Source: Schizonepeta tenuifolia
Taxonomy: Eukaryota; Streptophyta; Magnoliopsida; Lamiales; Lamiaceae
Assembly: GCA_029490685.1 (NCBI GenBank)
Contig: CM055955.1
Location: 15,223,697-15,287,696, forward strand
DNA length: 64,000 bases
Reading direction: 5' to 3'
Shown: piece by piece, positions 32,733-45,856 of the stretch
Layout of the letters: every line of letters starts with the position of its first letter
Numbering within the stretch: the first letter of the stretch is position 1
Notes under the pieces: model-generated
What the model was told of the DNA's origin: nothing
Seen by the model: only the letters and a program-made list of their open reading frames with translations
Databases searched by the model: none
Position numbers and translations under genes: made by a program

Positions 32733-33136
32733 TTGGTATTAACTATGGAATCTTTTCCATTTTTATTTTCAAGTGTATTTACAAAGAATATAACAATTAA
32801 TTAAGCTCTAGTCTAAATCACATTAGGAAAGATATCTAGACCTAAAAAACAAGCAGTACGATACCTAAAAAAATTGGCTCGGGGTCTCCCCTGCAACCCC
32901 CCATATTCTTTAACATTTCATACACCCAAATTCAAAATCCTGAATACGCCACTGCGTTTAGGGGTTAATAACTAACCATTATCCTTAAATAAAATCTGAC
33001 CATTAGTAATCATGGTCATAATTATGACACAATAAAACTCTCAATCCTCTAAATTTCATCATTTTTCTATCAAACATAACAAACTTATTTGTGATTCACT
33101 TGAAAAGCTACTGTAGATTCCATTCATCAAATAGTA
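32733..33136. other. AT-rich spacer, no gene seen
   Basis: About 400 bp with no recognised gene or repeat. Confidence 0.6.
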
Positions 33137-33138
33137 TA

Positions 33139-34947
33139 CTCCTTCTATCCCACCGAATACAATCTATTTTTCATTTTGGGACGTCCCACTATACTTGGCA
33201 TGTTTCCTTTAAAGGACATAATTAGTGTATATTTAACATTATAAAATATTGCATTCACACTACATGTGGTCCACCATCCCATCTAAACACTACTAACCTA
33301 CTCCCTGATGGTCCCGAAATGAGTTACTGGTGTATTGGGGGGGGGGGGAATACACCAGTTAGGATTTTAAAACTAAACTCCTGAAAATATCTTCAACCGA
33401 GTAAAAGGACTCGGTTGGAATCTCACAGCTGAGTAAGCAACCTCAGCTGGAAGAGTGGTGCTGTGCGGAATGTGGTGGAAATTAACAACTCGTAAAACAA
33501 CTCACGCTTTTATGCACGGTTGGTCAAGAACCAAGACAGTTGAGAATGCTAAGATGCAGTTTGTATGCTGGTTGGTTTGTCAGTTGAATATGCAGGAAAT
33601 AACTGAAAAATAAACTCAAGCACACAGAAATTTACGTGGTTCGGAGAAACCTCCTACGTCCACGGGGAGTTGTGAGTCTACACAACTCTGTCCAAGTTCT
33701 TCTGGACAAACCACACAGCTTACGCGGGCTGTGCAACCGTTAAGGATAAGTTTGCGGGTACTTATCAACCTTACAGTTTAGTTTTCGGGTACTAAACAAC
33801 CTATCTACTCAATTTCGGGAAGAGTAGGGTCCTAACACTCCTTTTGAGAGGAAGTGTGAAAAAGATGGGTTCCAACTAAAAGCTCGAACACGAAGTGAGC
33901 TATGATCTAACACTCTATGAACTCTCACTAAGTGATGTTCTCAAGGTTCGATCTAAAGACACAGAAACTAACTCTAGAACTCTCAACAAGTGATGTTCTA
34001 AAGGATTAAATGCAGTTCAGCTCGTGAAGAATTTTACTCTTTCTTTTGCTCTCTGGTTTCTTCTCGCGTGTGTGTCTTATATTTGTCTTCTGAAAGAAGG
34101 CCTCTATTTATAGGCGGAGAGAATCAACTAGCCGTTGGAAGAGCTGTTGATCTCTGTTCTTTGATAGCGATGGCTTGTCTCTCATCTCTGCAGACTTTCC
34201 GGATTTGGCAACTGCATGCTTCTGCTTTCCATCTGAGACAGCCTTGTGTTGGGCCAAATGGGGTAATGACTGAACGGTCAAACCCTCATGTGACTTCCTT
34301 TTTGAAATTCAAATTTAAACCTTTGTTCGTCAACCTTGGTCAGACGGTTGAGAAGCTTGATCTTTATCTGAGTGGTCTTCAGCTGATGTTCTATCTTAGT
34401 GCAGTCTTCGACATACTGTTGATCTTCTTGGTTGAGTTCTACAATTGATGTTCTGAAACTGAACGCTCAGTTGTCTTCCTTGTATCTTCTCCCTTTTTGA
34501 ATTCACATGGAATGAACGCTCAGTTGTTTTCCTCACAACTGATGTTCTATCTCTTGAGTGTAACTTCCCCCTTTCTTAATGCTTCATATGATGAACACTC
34601 AGTTGTCTTCCTCACAACTGATGTTCTATCCGAGTGAAGCCTTGTTGTCGTCTTCAGCTGGAGTCCTGTAAAGATAAAATCTTAACAATGCTCAAACAGC
34701 GAGCCTAACTACTAACATTATGATCTGGCAACATCTACTCGGTTGGGGTCAGTTGGTTTTGAAATCAATCAAAACTTTTACTTAAATTTCCCAACACTCC
34801 CACTACACACTATCCACCATCTCATCTATAACTTTATTAGCATTATAATATTGCATTCACACTACACTAAATACTCTCTTTATATCCTATACCTTTTTAG
34901 TCTCCGTGCCCATATGAACTAGGCCGTATTCGGCGGAACGGAGGGAG
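33139..34947. mobile_element. Stowaway-type MITE split by a solo LTR
   Basis: 33139-33305 plus 34802-34947 together match the intact MITE at 59716-60001 (CATTTTGGGACGTCCCACTA, CTTGGCATGTTTCCTTTAAA, and at the other side ACTACACACTATCCACCATC, GTATTCGGCGGAACGGAGGGAG). TA precedes the left end; the right-hand TA is mutated to CA. Confidence 0.9.
33306..34796 (-). repeat. Sirevirus solo LTR, 1491 bp
   Basis: The reverse complement of the 7341-8842 LTR over its whole length, with the same end bases. It is flanked by CTCCC at 33301-33305 and again at 34797-34801. One LTR with its own target duplication and no interior is the product of recombination between the two LTRs of a former full element. 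The TATA region and terminal hairpin are kept. The frame at 34068-34448 is LTR sequence, not a gene. Confidence 0.96.
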
Positions 34948-35728
34948 CAGTTGCAATTCACTTTTCTTCCACAATATCCGAGAACATAAATCTTCAACAT
35001 TCATTGTTGCATTGTGTGGCTTGCATTTATCGAATATTCAGTTTCGTTTTTTGGCGAATGCTAAAAAATGATGTAGTTATTGATCCATTTTTCATATATG
35101 TTGCCTTATTGTTAACTTCACCGGTTAATATACCTTGAAACTATACATATATTCTTTTTTTTACTTTTGTGTTTTTTGAAGTTATACTTTTGTATAGATC
35201 TCAAATTTTTTAGAAAAATCGAAAAACTTGAACTGCAAATTGTTTGAGAATTCCACATATCAATCTATCTACAACTAATATCATGTGTCCGAGAAATCTT
35301 TTTTGCGATTACTTATGTATAGGTTTTTGTTAATCATGGCTGTTTTCGCTGGACTCTTTTTCATGCCTAATGCGTTCTTTGTTTTATCTCTCAAGGTTTT
35401 AACTTTTAAGGGAATTTTAGGATGTTGCAACGAATGATCATTTCATGCAGCCATTTTTTACTTCTTCATGATTGGCGCATGTTACTTCTCTCAAGGTAGT
35501 TCTTTTTTTTGTGCAGGCATTTTTTTTTGTGTTTCAATGTCTAGAAAATAATGAGTAACAGATTTACTATAGTTACAATATTGCTTGGTTCTGGGTTCTT
35601 TGAATTAGACTGGGGCAGAGGTAGAAAAGTTATTGTCAAACATCAAGAATTGTTTAAGTTTTTATGTTGGTTATAGTACCTATTAGTTTTGATGATGGTT
35701 GCCTGCATCAATATCTGTTGGGGATCTT
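34948..35728. other. AT-rich spacer, no gene seen
   Basis: About 780 bp of T-rich sequence. No ORF with protein-like content and no repeat was identified. Confidence 0.65.
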
Positions 35729-35731
35729 TTA

Positions 35732-36534
35732 GAGCATTTACAGCGATGGTCGAGCGGGGGGTGTCGATGGGGTGTCGATCTCGCTCGACCCACCCCCACT
35801 CGACACACCCTGTGTCGATCGTCATTGTGGGGGGATCGACACTCCCTGTGTCGATCGGTGAGGCGATGGCGAGGTCGATCCTTCGATCCCTCCCTTGACT
35901 CCGCCACGTCAAAAAATGGGGACACGTGGCGTGTACCCATTGGTCCGACATATTTTTTTTTAATTTTCTGAATAAAAAAAAATAATGGTAAAAAATTAAA
36001 TACACCCCAACAGCTACATCCCATTTTTTCACTATACATATCCCTTCATCTCATTCATTCTACTCACCAAAAAATTTCTTTCTTCATCCAATCTTCCCTA
36101 CAAAAAAAATTACTCTTTCACATCATATTTTGTGCAAAAAAATGGCCGACGATCAGTTTAATTCGTGGTATTCGCAAACTTTTGGTTCAATCCCACCTAA
36201 CCAATCTCCAAATCCGGCGAATTCACCTCCCAATCCGGCGAATCCAAGCTCCCAATTCTCATCTTCTCCAGATTTCGGCCAATAAAATTGTCAGTTATTA
36301 TTTTCTGAATTTAATTAAGTTAGTTTTTATAATATTTATTACAAATAAAAAAAACAACAAAATAAAATCTATTCAATCATTAAAATCACGTTTCCCAGTG
36401 CTTAGACCTAGGTCTTACTCAACCCCATTGTAGTGGAGAAATCAACCTATGTCTAACTCAACACCACCAATCATTAAAATCACGCTTCCCAGTGCTTAGA
36501 CCTAGGTCTAAGAAGACCCTTGCTGTAAATGCTC
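35732..36534. mobile_element. PIF/Harbinger deletion derivative, 803 bp
   Basis: The ends GAGCATTTACAGC / GCTGTAAATGCTC are perfect inverted repeats flanked by TTA (35729-35731 and 36535-36537), the Harbinger target. Inside, a short frame from 36141 (MADDQFNSWYSQTFGSIPPN, then NPANSPPNPANPSS) resembles the N-terminus of a Harbinger Myb-like ORF1 and stops at once. No transposase remains. Confidence 0.85.
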
Positions 36535-36650
36535 TTACATTCCTTTTAAAATATTTGATACTGTATTTGAGTTGACTAAAGGAAGCATTTGAGCATAGCT
36601 AGATTGTTAGGATTAAAAATGATTGTATTTCTTAGCTTTTAATTCTTATA

Positions 36651-36987
36651 CTCCCTTCGTTCCACTACAAATGTCCTAATTTTTTTGGGCACGAGAATTA
36701 AGGAGACAATCATTAAAGGTAGAAAATGTGTTTAGTGGAGTTATTAAAATGAAATAAAGTGGGTAGAGAGAGAGTGAACAGTAAAATAGAGTGAGTACAA
36801 ATAGTAAAATAGAATGGGTAGAGAGAGAATGAATAGTGAATGACACAGAAACTTTGGAGAAAAGCAGGTTGAAAGGTGTAAAGTGAGTATAATTAACCAA
36901 ACTAATTATTTCTATAAAAGGAAGTAGGATAACTGTAATGAAAAGTCCGAAATAAAAAGTAGGACATCTACAGTGGAACGGAGGGAG
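36651..36987. mobile_element. Stowaway-type MITE
   Basis: The left end is CTCCCTTCGTTCCACTACA, the right end the inverse (GGAACGGAGGGAG), with TA on both sides. Same family as 54017-54316 (shared TTAGTGGAGTTATTAAA and AGTGAATGACACAGAAA). Confidence 0.9.
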
Positions 36988-37170
36988 TAGCAATCATGGA
37001 AAAAAAATTGTTACTTAATTTGTGTTTTGGGTCAAATGGTCCGAGAAGTTTTGGCCATCCGAGTTTGTCTAAGAAGGGTAACTAAGGTTACTCTCTAAGT
37101 GATGTTTAGGAAAATTGCAATATGACAAGGTTTCCGTCGGGATTTTGTTACACGGTGCCAAAGGATGTTA

Positions 37171-39056
37171 AACTACATGCAGCGGTCTGTCTGGTGGGTG
37201 TCTCGAGACACACCCAGCGACGAGACATGCCGCTGCAACGCCCGACGTTTTGAGCCCGTTCCGTGACGACGAGACAGTTTCGAGCTGGCGCGTGTAATAC
37301 ACGCGCCGATTTTATTTTTTTTAATTCGGTGCGTGCATTGTACGCGCCATACCGAAAAAAAATAAAAAAAGTGTGCAATGGCTACATTATTTTCAACGGG
37401 TGTTTAACGGCTAATTTAGCCGATTTTCAATTTTTTTTATTCACACCTATAAATACCCCACTTCATAACACAATATTTTCCACACCATATTCATCTTCTT
37501 TCTTTAGTTTTTCCTAGTTTTCTCTCAATTTTTTTGCCCAAAAAAATGTCTTTGTCGTCCGACTCCTCAACCGGCTACTCTTCTCATGGCACCGACGAAG
37601 AAATTATGTCGATGGTGACGAACCTCCAAGCTGCTGCCGCTCGACTCTTCGCCGCCAAGAAAAAAAAGAAGGTGAAGAGGACGGTCGTACACCGCGATCG
37701 GGAGGCGGCCCTACAGCAGTTGATGGCCGACTACTTCAACGACAACCCGATGTACGACCCAACATTTTTCCGCCGGCGTTTTCGGATGTACAAGCATCTG
37801 TTCTTGAGGATTTGCGAGGCGTTGGAGCAGAATGTGTGGTACTTCCAGCAGAAGCAAGATGCAACCAGCAAATGGGGCCTCACGTCGGTGCAAAAATGCA
37901 CAATGACCATTTGCCAACTAGCCACCGGTGGAGCGCTGGATACATTCGATGAATACTTGAAGATCGGCGATAGCACCGGCCATCTTTGCCTCCGGAAGTT
38001 CTGCAAAGCTGTCATCGAGCTCTTCGGTGACGTGTATTTGAGGAGGCCAAATGCTCAAGACACCGCGAGGCTGCTGCGAATGCACGAGAAGAGGCACGGC
38101 TTTCTGGGGATGCTCGGTAGCCTGGACTGCATGCACTGGGCGTGGAGAAATTGCCCGAAGGCGTGGTCGGCTGCCTACACACGAGGAGATATTGGCGTGC
38201 CTTCCTTGATTCTTGAGGCTGTGTCGTCTCAAGATTTATGGATGTGGCATGCCTTTTTTGGAGTAGCCGGCTCCAACAACGATATCAACGTCCTGAATCA
38301 CTCACCCTTATTTGAGGACGTGCTTGAAGAACGGGCTCCGCCGTGCCAATTCGTAGTGAATGGAAAGCACTACGACGGCGGTTACTATTTAACCGATGAG
38401 ATCTACCCATATTGGGCGGCTTTGATCAAGGCTCCTCCGCTTGCAACGGACCAAAAGGCGACGTGGTTCAAGAATATGTAGGAAGTGGCGAGGAAGGATA
38501 TCGAACGGGCATTCGGTGTTCTTCAGGCTCGATGAAGAATTATCTATAACGCGGCGCGCAACTGGTACACACAGCACCTCCGCAACATCATGTTTACGTG
38601 CATTATTTTGCACAACATGATCATTGAAGACGAGAGGAGGATGTTGAGAAACAACGCCGGGTAGTAATGTAACTCGAGTCCCCGCTCCGCTCTCCTAGAA
38701 GAATTTTCTCAAACGGAACGCCACATTGAGAGATGTAAGGAAGCACTATCGGCTCACAAATGATTTGATCGAGCATCTTTGGAGCCGATTTGGGCTGGTT
38801 GACGAGTAGGATATGTTTTATTTTTTAAATTTCAATTAATGTCATGTTTTTATTTATTTTATTTCAATTAATGTATTGTACTAATTATTTATTTAAATTA
38901 ATGAAATTATAATTTTCTTATTAAAATTAATGCAAAATACAAATTCAGAAATTCCTTAGAGATACTCCTTAGAGACAGCCCCACTGCAGCTCACTGTCTC
39001 TATCTCCAAAAATTTCTTAGAGACATACCTTAGAAACACTATCACTGCAGACAGTC
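37171..39056 (+). mobile_element. PIF/Harbinger element with transposase, 1886 bp
   Basis: TTA occurs at 37168-37170 and 39057-39059. The ends are imperfect inverted repeats (AACTACATGCAGCGG at left; GACTGTCTGCAGTGA read inward from the right). A single transposase gene fills the interior; no Myb-like second ORF is present. Confidence 0.75.
37546..38809 (+). pseudogene. Harbinger transposase (HARBI1-like DDE nuclease), two stops
   Basis: The ATG at 37546 begins MSLSSDSSTGYSSHGTDEE; a non-ATG reading could extend it slightly. A basic patch (KKKKKVKRTVVHRDRE) and a helical N-terminal region precede the nuclease. The first catalytic Asp is in LGSLDCMHW (38125-38127), the second in GSNNDINVL (38281-38283) and the Glu in RKDIERAFGV (38503-38505). 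A TAG at 38479-38481 lies between the second Asp and the Glu, and a TGA at 38533-38535 replaces the usual Trp of ARW. Sequence resembling the C-terminus follows, with further decay, to the stop at 38807-38809. It would bind and cut Harbinger ends; this copy is inactive but young-looking. Confidence 0.9.
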
Positions 39057-39059
39057 TTA

Positions 39060-39789
39060 TATCGTCGGTGTTAGCACATTTATGATCTATTTTTTTCTTG
39101 GCTTTTATTATATCTGTCATTTATTTATTACATTAATTAAGCTTCTTTTAATGAATACATGAATTATACTTGGCCCTAATATTATAACCTCCAAGCTGGT
39201 CCCATATATCCTGTGCATCGCGCGGGCACGATGCTAGTAGATTACGTTAGTGTAAGTTTACTTCGATGGAAAAATGATGAAAAAAAAATATTTTCACTTT
39301 TTTTATCCTTTTTACACATTTATTATGTTGTTAATTTTCTTGGGGTAGGATGAATAAATTTTCCAAACAGCCTTTTTCCATACATTAATTGAAAAATATT
39401 AATATGAGAGAGGGGTATGATAATATTTTTCAATGAATAAAAGACATAAAAATAGGGAAAGAATGAGAGTTCTTTTTTATCCTGATAAATATGTAATAAA
39501 AAAATAGAAATATTAATATTTTCAGTTTTTTTCTTATCCATCACTTTTCAATAGAAATACTCTAAGAAGCTATACCGAATTAATTTTATTCCGAGGGGAA
39601 AAAAAAAACGCAAAAATTTGTGTTTGGGCCCTTTGAGTTTGAGAAAATGGCCCATTCAGATACGACCCGATTTGTAACAGATATATCGAGCAGCGTTTGA
39701 ACATGCACAATTTTTGACTGCTCAAAATGTTGAGCGATAGTTTTCGTCTACGTCTTCTTCTTATATAGAAATATTTTTGCAATTCAGCA
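39060..39789. other. AT-rich spacer and probable cyclin T promoter
   Basis: No gene before the first cyclin T leader exon. The last ~200 bp should hold that promoter; I could not pick a convincing TATA box. Confidence 0.5.
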
Positions 39790-39866
39790 AGCCCTGGCTT
39801 ACCTGCGTCGTCGTTCACTCTACCGCACTAGAGACCCTCGCGCCAAGCAATTTTGCCGCCAACCGG
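39790..39866 (+). other. probable 5' non-coding exon of the cyclin T gene
   Basis: A GC-richer patch ending in CCAACCG|GTGAGG, a good donor site, 2.4 kb upstream of the first coding exon whose acceptor is TCTTCCTCAG at 42293-42302. The start of the exon is a guess. Leader introns of this size are common in plant cyclin T genes. Confidence 0.5.
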
Positions 39867-41410
39867 TGAGGTTTTCTTGCTGTAACGATTTGGATTGCTC
39901 TCTTGGTTCGAGCAGATATATGCCCTAATTTATGAATTTTACAGTTTGTTTTTGGAAGTGATTGTTGTTGTTCGGACTCAAATTATCCTTATTTATCTTA
40001 CTTCTGCGCCCCAGGTTTGAATTTTAGCATGTGCAAGTAACAATTGTAATTGAACTTCTCTAAAGATTGGGATTTTCATTCTTCGTAGGTACAATTGGCA
40101 AGTATTTTCCTGCATTTCGAATTTCTGTTGTTTGGTTCTTGGTTAATACGGGGATGAACTCATTTTCTTCTATCAAGTCATTAACAATGCTTTATTCTAT
40201 ATGAATTTAGGTTTTTTATAAACCCTAACTTTTTGGCAATTTTTTTTCTTTTTGTTTTTCCTTCAAAATTTATCTTGTGATGGGTCCAATTCTTGTTGCA
40301 TTCGATAACTTCTTGGATCAATCACCTTCTCAAATTGCCCTGAGTTTGAACATTCTCTGTTACTCGATTGAGCTAATGATGCAAATGCTAAAGATGTATA
40401 TGCTTTTAGGCGGTCTTTTATCTTGTTATTTGCCCAAACCAGCCACTAGCTTTGATGTGCTTCTCTTTCATACCATGTTGGCTTTGGTAATGCATCAAAT
40501 TGATGTTTAACTTGATTTCCCTAGTAAATATGATGTGTCCCTAATCACCTTTCTAATTGATTTGCGCCCTTTACTATTTTTGTTTTTCTTTTGTATTTAT
40601 ATTTGCTTATGTGCTCCCCTGTCGCACAGGAAAGGAAATCGTCTGTTGCTGCATATGCTTATTGTGTAGAATACTGGCCATTGGCTCGAACACCAATATT
40701 CAAATACTTGTAAGTGGAGAAAATCTAATTGATAGTTATGTTCTGTAATGCTCCATTCAAAAATTGATGCTGTATGGGTTATATTGGATAGATTTTGACA
40801 AATTTGGAATGTTTAGTCAAAACACTGATGAGACGAGTGAGATATTAAAGACGAAAAGGAATAAGCAATAAAATTTTTGTTTCTTGGTTTTTTTGTACGT
40901 TTAGATATTTGATTATAATAAGCAATGTAAATGTTGTTTTCCCGTTGCTCATAAGTTCTATGTTGTGGTGAATTGGTGGTTAGACATTTGATGATAATAC
41001 ATGCTGTCTAAACTGTGGACGTTCCGGAGAAATTCAGTCACTTTTGGTATATCACTGCATGTAGAGTGCCTTTTGTATGAAGAATGCCTCGCGCATGCAA
41101 TCCATGAGATACCATTTTTAGCAAATTCTATTTTATCCATACTTCTGGAGCTGTAGAAAAGCTATTAGGTTAGAAAGAGTCAACTTATTGGCTTATGCTA
41201 GGAGGTCAATTAATAAGTTGTCATAACTATGTTTTATAGTAGAAACACTCCTTCCAAGGAAAATCTGTTGGATTATTCTTAGAAATTGCCTTAAGCATCG
41301 ACTATTCATCTAAAAAATTTTGGAAGCCAATTATTTCACTTCTACATCTTACTTTGCATATAAGATTTGACACGTGTAGGGAATTTTGCTCCAACTTTTT
41401 CAAACAAATA

Positions 41411-41703
41411 CTCCCTCCCGTCCCAGAAATTAGACTTAGAGACCCCGATACACGTTATGAAATAAGTTGTTTATAATAAAATTGAAAAGATAAAATAGCT
41501 TTATGGAGGATATTTCTTCAAATTATGAAGAGTAAGAATGTGAAAGAAAATCTTATTACATGACGTAGTCTGTAATTTAGGAGTTATGTTTAAAGTGTTT
41601 ATTATGTGTTGTGGGGTATTGTAGTTACTAATTTGGGTATGAGACTAATTTGTTGGGACGACTAAATAGAGATACTGAGACTAATTTCTTGGGACAGAGT
41701 GAG
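41411..41703. mobile_element. Stowaway-type MITE in the cyclin T leader intron
   Basis: CTCCCTCCCGTCCCAGAAATTAGACT at the left, with the inverse GGGACAGAGTGAG at the right, and TA on both sides (41409-41410, 41704-41705). An additional internal AGACTAATTTGTTGGGACG shows the right end is partly duplicated. Confidence 0.88.
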
Positions 41704-42331
41704 TATTTATATTACTGTCTTAATTCTTCTTGGGGCGGAAGGTGTACTAATTATTACTTGCATAAATGTTCTCCCTAAAATTTTCAAATTATAATTTGGC
41801 CTCTACAGTGGAGTTCTCTCATCAAATTCTAAAACTATCAGTCTATCACTAACTTTTACCATCAAACAAATTCTCCCAATTTCAGAACTCGCAACTTTCC
41901 AAAATCCCTAACAGTACATAATTTTGTGTAAAAAGCTTTGATTTTCAGAATACATCTTCGATCTCCATTCTAGCTCTCTTTAAGTATTTGGAAATTCAAA
42001 AGCAAAGTCATTATTCAGCCATTTACTCTCAGTTATAGTTTATTGAATATGCTCTTGAACATAATGTAAATGTGTGGTTGATTCTTTATTGTGCCAGTAC
42101 CGCATGCAGATTCATCAATTTTATGGGTTCCCCCTATATAGCTTGTTGATGATTTTTGTTCTTTGGTTCCAGACTATATTTATTTGTTATATTTTTCTAA
42201 CTGACACCGAGAGATGCATGTTTACTCCATCCTGATTTGCTATTATGTAGTTTGCTGAGCGGAAGTTGATGTTAGTTTAAGAGACCTCGTCTGTCTTCCT
42301 CAGACTTTTGGTGGAGGAATAGGAACTGCAT

Positions 42332-45300
42332 ATGGCTAGTCAGTTGACTGGTGAGCCCTCCTGTCATGGAGCACCTGATGGAATTTTGAAGGTGTCTCAT
42401 GAAAAAACAGAAGAAGTTGGTGGGAATTGGTATTTCTCAAGGAAGGAACTTGAAGAAAATTCCCCTTCTAGACTAGATGGCATTGATTTGAAGAAAGAGA
42501 CTTACCTGCGCAAATCATATTGCACATTCTTACAAGATTTAGGCATGAGGCTTAAAGTGTAAGTTGTCTCCCAATGCTTTTATCATTTCCATATTTTAAT
42601 ATATGCATGAGCTCAATGTTCCTTGTGGGTGCCTGTAGAATTTATTTACATGATAGCTGCTGTTGCTCCTGTTATGTGGTTTTATCTCATTAATTATAAG
42701 TGGAGTCCGTTGTCTTGAATTTTGTGCTACATACTGAATGAATCGGCTGAGATGTCCGTTTCCTCCAGTTTTTGTCACTTTGGTCCAGTCAAGGAATTTT
42801 AAGATCAGGAGGTTTAGCTTCTGGTCAACTTTTTTAGGTTATGTTTGCAAATCCTTATATAAAAGGAAACACATAAGCATATTATAATAGATCTCTGTAC
42901 TGATATAATGTGTCCTTTTATAGTTATTCTGTTATTAAAATGTGTTCGTGTTCTGCAATCAAATACTACACTATCTCCGCAATCTTCTTAGTGCACTTCT
43001 GGATCCTTCATGATGCAGGCCTCAGGTGACAATTGCTACCGCTATTATATTTTGTCATCGTTTCTTCCATCGCCAGTCTCATGTGAAAAATGATAGATGG
43101 GTGAGAGAATTTTTTTTTCCTATTATTTTTATAAAGATATGGGAATTTTATGCTAACTACTGCTGTTGGCCATTAACATATATATTGCATACGAGAATTC
43201 TGTCATGCCGATTGAACATCTAGATATGATATTCTTATTCCACCAAAGAATTGCTTAGAGTTAGTTCTACATTCAGTGTAATAATATTAATATCTAGTTG
43301 ATACTCTTATTGTAAGTTTGGAATTGAAGCTATTTGTCTGCAATAGAGAAGCATAGTTCATGTCTTATATATAATTAATGCTGTTGAACATTTGGGAATT
43401 ACCAGGAAATTATCAGCAAACTATTATTGTCAAATTGTTCTTTAAGTTTGTAGTACAAGTAATCATATTCAAATGCTAAAATTCAGAGGAATACTCTATT
43501 TTTCTTTCTTCAATGAGTTTTCTCTAATACAAGGTCTTATTGTCTCTAATCTATATTGTCTTTGTTCAGTGAGTTGTTAGTGTGACCTCACATTCTTTTA
43601 ATTATTTCTATCTTTTCATATATTTGTGAAAGGCACTTGTTCGTAGCTTGTTATAGCATTCCAACTTCTCTTTTATGGTAACTGAAGAATTATATGGATA
43701 ATTCTAGACATACACACACACAAACACAAACACAAATACATATGCATGCACATACAGCATTAAAGTGGGGAACTACAATTCTAACTGATGCCACAGAAAT
43801 GGTTCAGGTGCTGATGATACTAAATTATTTGATGCTGGCTTTCTGTAATATATAGATTTTGCAAGCTGATGTATCTATATATTTTACCAGACCATTGCCA
43901 CAGTATGTATGTTTCTAGCGGGTAAGGTTGAAGAAACTCCCCGTCCATTAAAAGATGTAATTCTGGTGTCATATGAGATTACTCACAAAAAAGATCCTGC
44001 TGCTGTGCAAAGAATCAAGCAAAAGGTGCTGTCCTTTGCTCATCTCTCTTGTGGCTTGATACTGCTATGCTTGTTCTTTTTCTCATTGCATTTACCCTTT
44101 TGTTAGACCATCGATACACTTATGTTTATAAGGATCATAACTAATCTGCACACTCACAGACAGACACATATATGATAATGCTACAAAGGGAATTTTGAAA
44201 TTTCTTTTGTGCATCAATTATTTGATATTGGGTCCTTTGTACAGGAGGTGTATGAGCAACAAAAGGAACTTATTCTATTGGGAGAAAGGGTTGTTCTTGG
44301 AACACTTGGTTATGATCTCAACGTACACCATCCTTATAAGCCCCTTGTTGAGGCTATTAAAAAATTCAAGGTTGCTCAAAATGCCTTAGCGCAAGTTGCA
44401 TGGAACTTTGTAAATGATGGGTATGATGTGCTCAACATAGTTATAAATTAGCCGTTATCCTTAGCCATCATACCTTTTTCTCCTTTTGACCCGAGAAAGC
44501 GGCATGCAGGCTTCGGACATCTTTGTGCTTGCAATTTAAGCCTCACCACATTGCAGCAGGTGCCATTTTTCTTGCTGCCAAGTTTCTTAAAGTAAAGCTT
44601 CCATCTGATGGTGAGAAGGTTTGGTGGCAGGAGTTTGATGTCACCCCACGCCAATTAGAGGGTTGGAGCCCTACCTGACTTTAATTGCATGTATATATTG
44701 GTTTCATGATGTTAAATATTCTCAGCATCATGCTATAAGTAGACTGTTCCTCAGTTCACTGGAACATTTTGAATGTTTGAGAGGATGGTGTATCTAGTTT
44801 TGCATGCTTCTGTTTTTCAGGAATAAACGGAGAAAAAGGGTTAGGGAGAAGTATGATTTAATTGATTGCAGTGATTTTATGTCTGCTATTTTGTGGGGTC
44901 ATACTCATATTAATATATGACGTTTCCTTTTTAATTGGAATTTTTTCCTTGCAGAGGTTAGCAACCAGATGTTGGAGCTGTATGAACAGAACAGAGTGCC
45001 ACCATCACAGGCTAGTGAAGCAGAGGGCAGTGCTGGAGACAGTCAACGACCCCCATCTAAAGCTCTTGCAAATGAAGAACGTTATGCCAGTTTGAATTCA
45101 TCCCATGGAGCTACTTCAAAGACGCCGTCCTTGAAAGCAGCACCATCAAGACCAGGCTCGGATGGACACCATATTGATAATCGCAGTGGACCTCCTAGAA
45201 TTACTCACGCACGGAATACTGAAAATGGAAGTTCTGAAAATACCAATATTCCAGATCACCGGGTAGAAGATGAGATTCATGAGCGGGAGGGCATGCCTCA

Positions 45301-45856
45301 ACAAGGGAACTCAGGGGAGACTCAGAACAAAGCAAAACTCGGGCATGGAGAAGATGATCACGAAAGAGATGCAATAGAACCAAAGGAGAAATATCACGGA
45401 AGAAACGTTTCCAAGGATGATTCAGTCGGTCAGTTGCCTCAAGATGCTACTCACAAGCTGGACATGGAGAGGCTTAAAGCTGCCCGCGAAAGAAGGAAGG
45501 CTCAGGGAGATAAAACTCGTAAAATAGATTCCTTGGACGAGCTTGAGAGAGAACTGGAAGATGTGGAAGTCCCAGGCGACAACGATAAGACGAAGCGTGA
45601 GAGAAAGCAAACCTGGCCCAAGCCTTCAAGGCCAGAATATAGCAATGAGGCTGGAGAGACGCATCTGCCGACAAGGAAAGGGCAGTCCTCACATGAAGAT
45701 GATTTGGGTATTGTTGAAGAAGGGGAAGTTGAACTATCTGAAGAAGTTGACCGGGAATCTCGGTCACCTAAGTCAAACCGCAGGAGGAAGCCTGGTAGCC
45801 CCTCGGATAGAAATGGATTGGGGAGGCATGAATATTCAGAAAGAGACCACAAATGA
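42332..45856 (+). CDS. CYCT1: cyclin T (P-TEFb-type cyclin), six coding exons
   Basis: Coding exons: 42332-42558, 43019-43100, 43891-44025, 44245-44420, 44510-44661 and 44955-45856. Introns are GT...AG and the total is 1674 nt = 558 codons, giving 557 residues, the size of plant CYCT1 proteins. The two cyclin folds cover about residues 25-270: [65 protein letters not shown], then [32 protein letters not shown] and [13 protein letters not shown]. The C-terminal half is charged, disordered and rich in Glu, Arg, Lys and Ser. Cyclin T binds CDKC/CDK9-type kinases and phosphorylates the RNA polymerase II C-terminal domain during elongation; it acts in the nucleus. The start follows an intron acceptor 29 bp upstream. 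Confidence 0.94.

Noticed and set aside
34068..34448. Open frame of 126 codons
   Set aside because: It is inside the Sirevirus solo LTR, with no protein similarity; the LTR explains it.
37171..39056. Harbinger gene as a host gene of the HARBI1 domesticated type
   Set aside because: TTA duplications, inverted ends and in-frame stops show it is a transposon copy.
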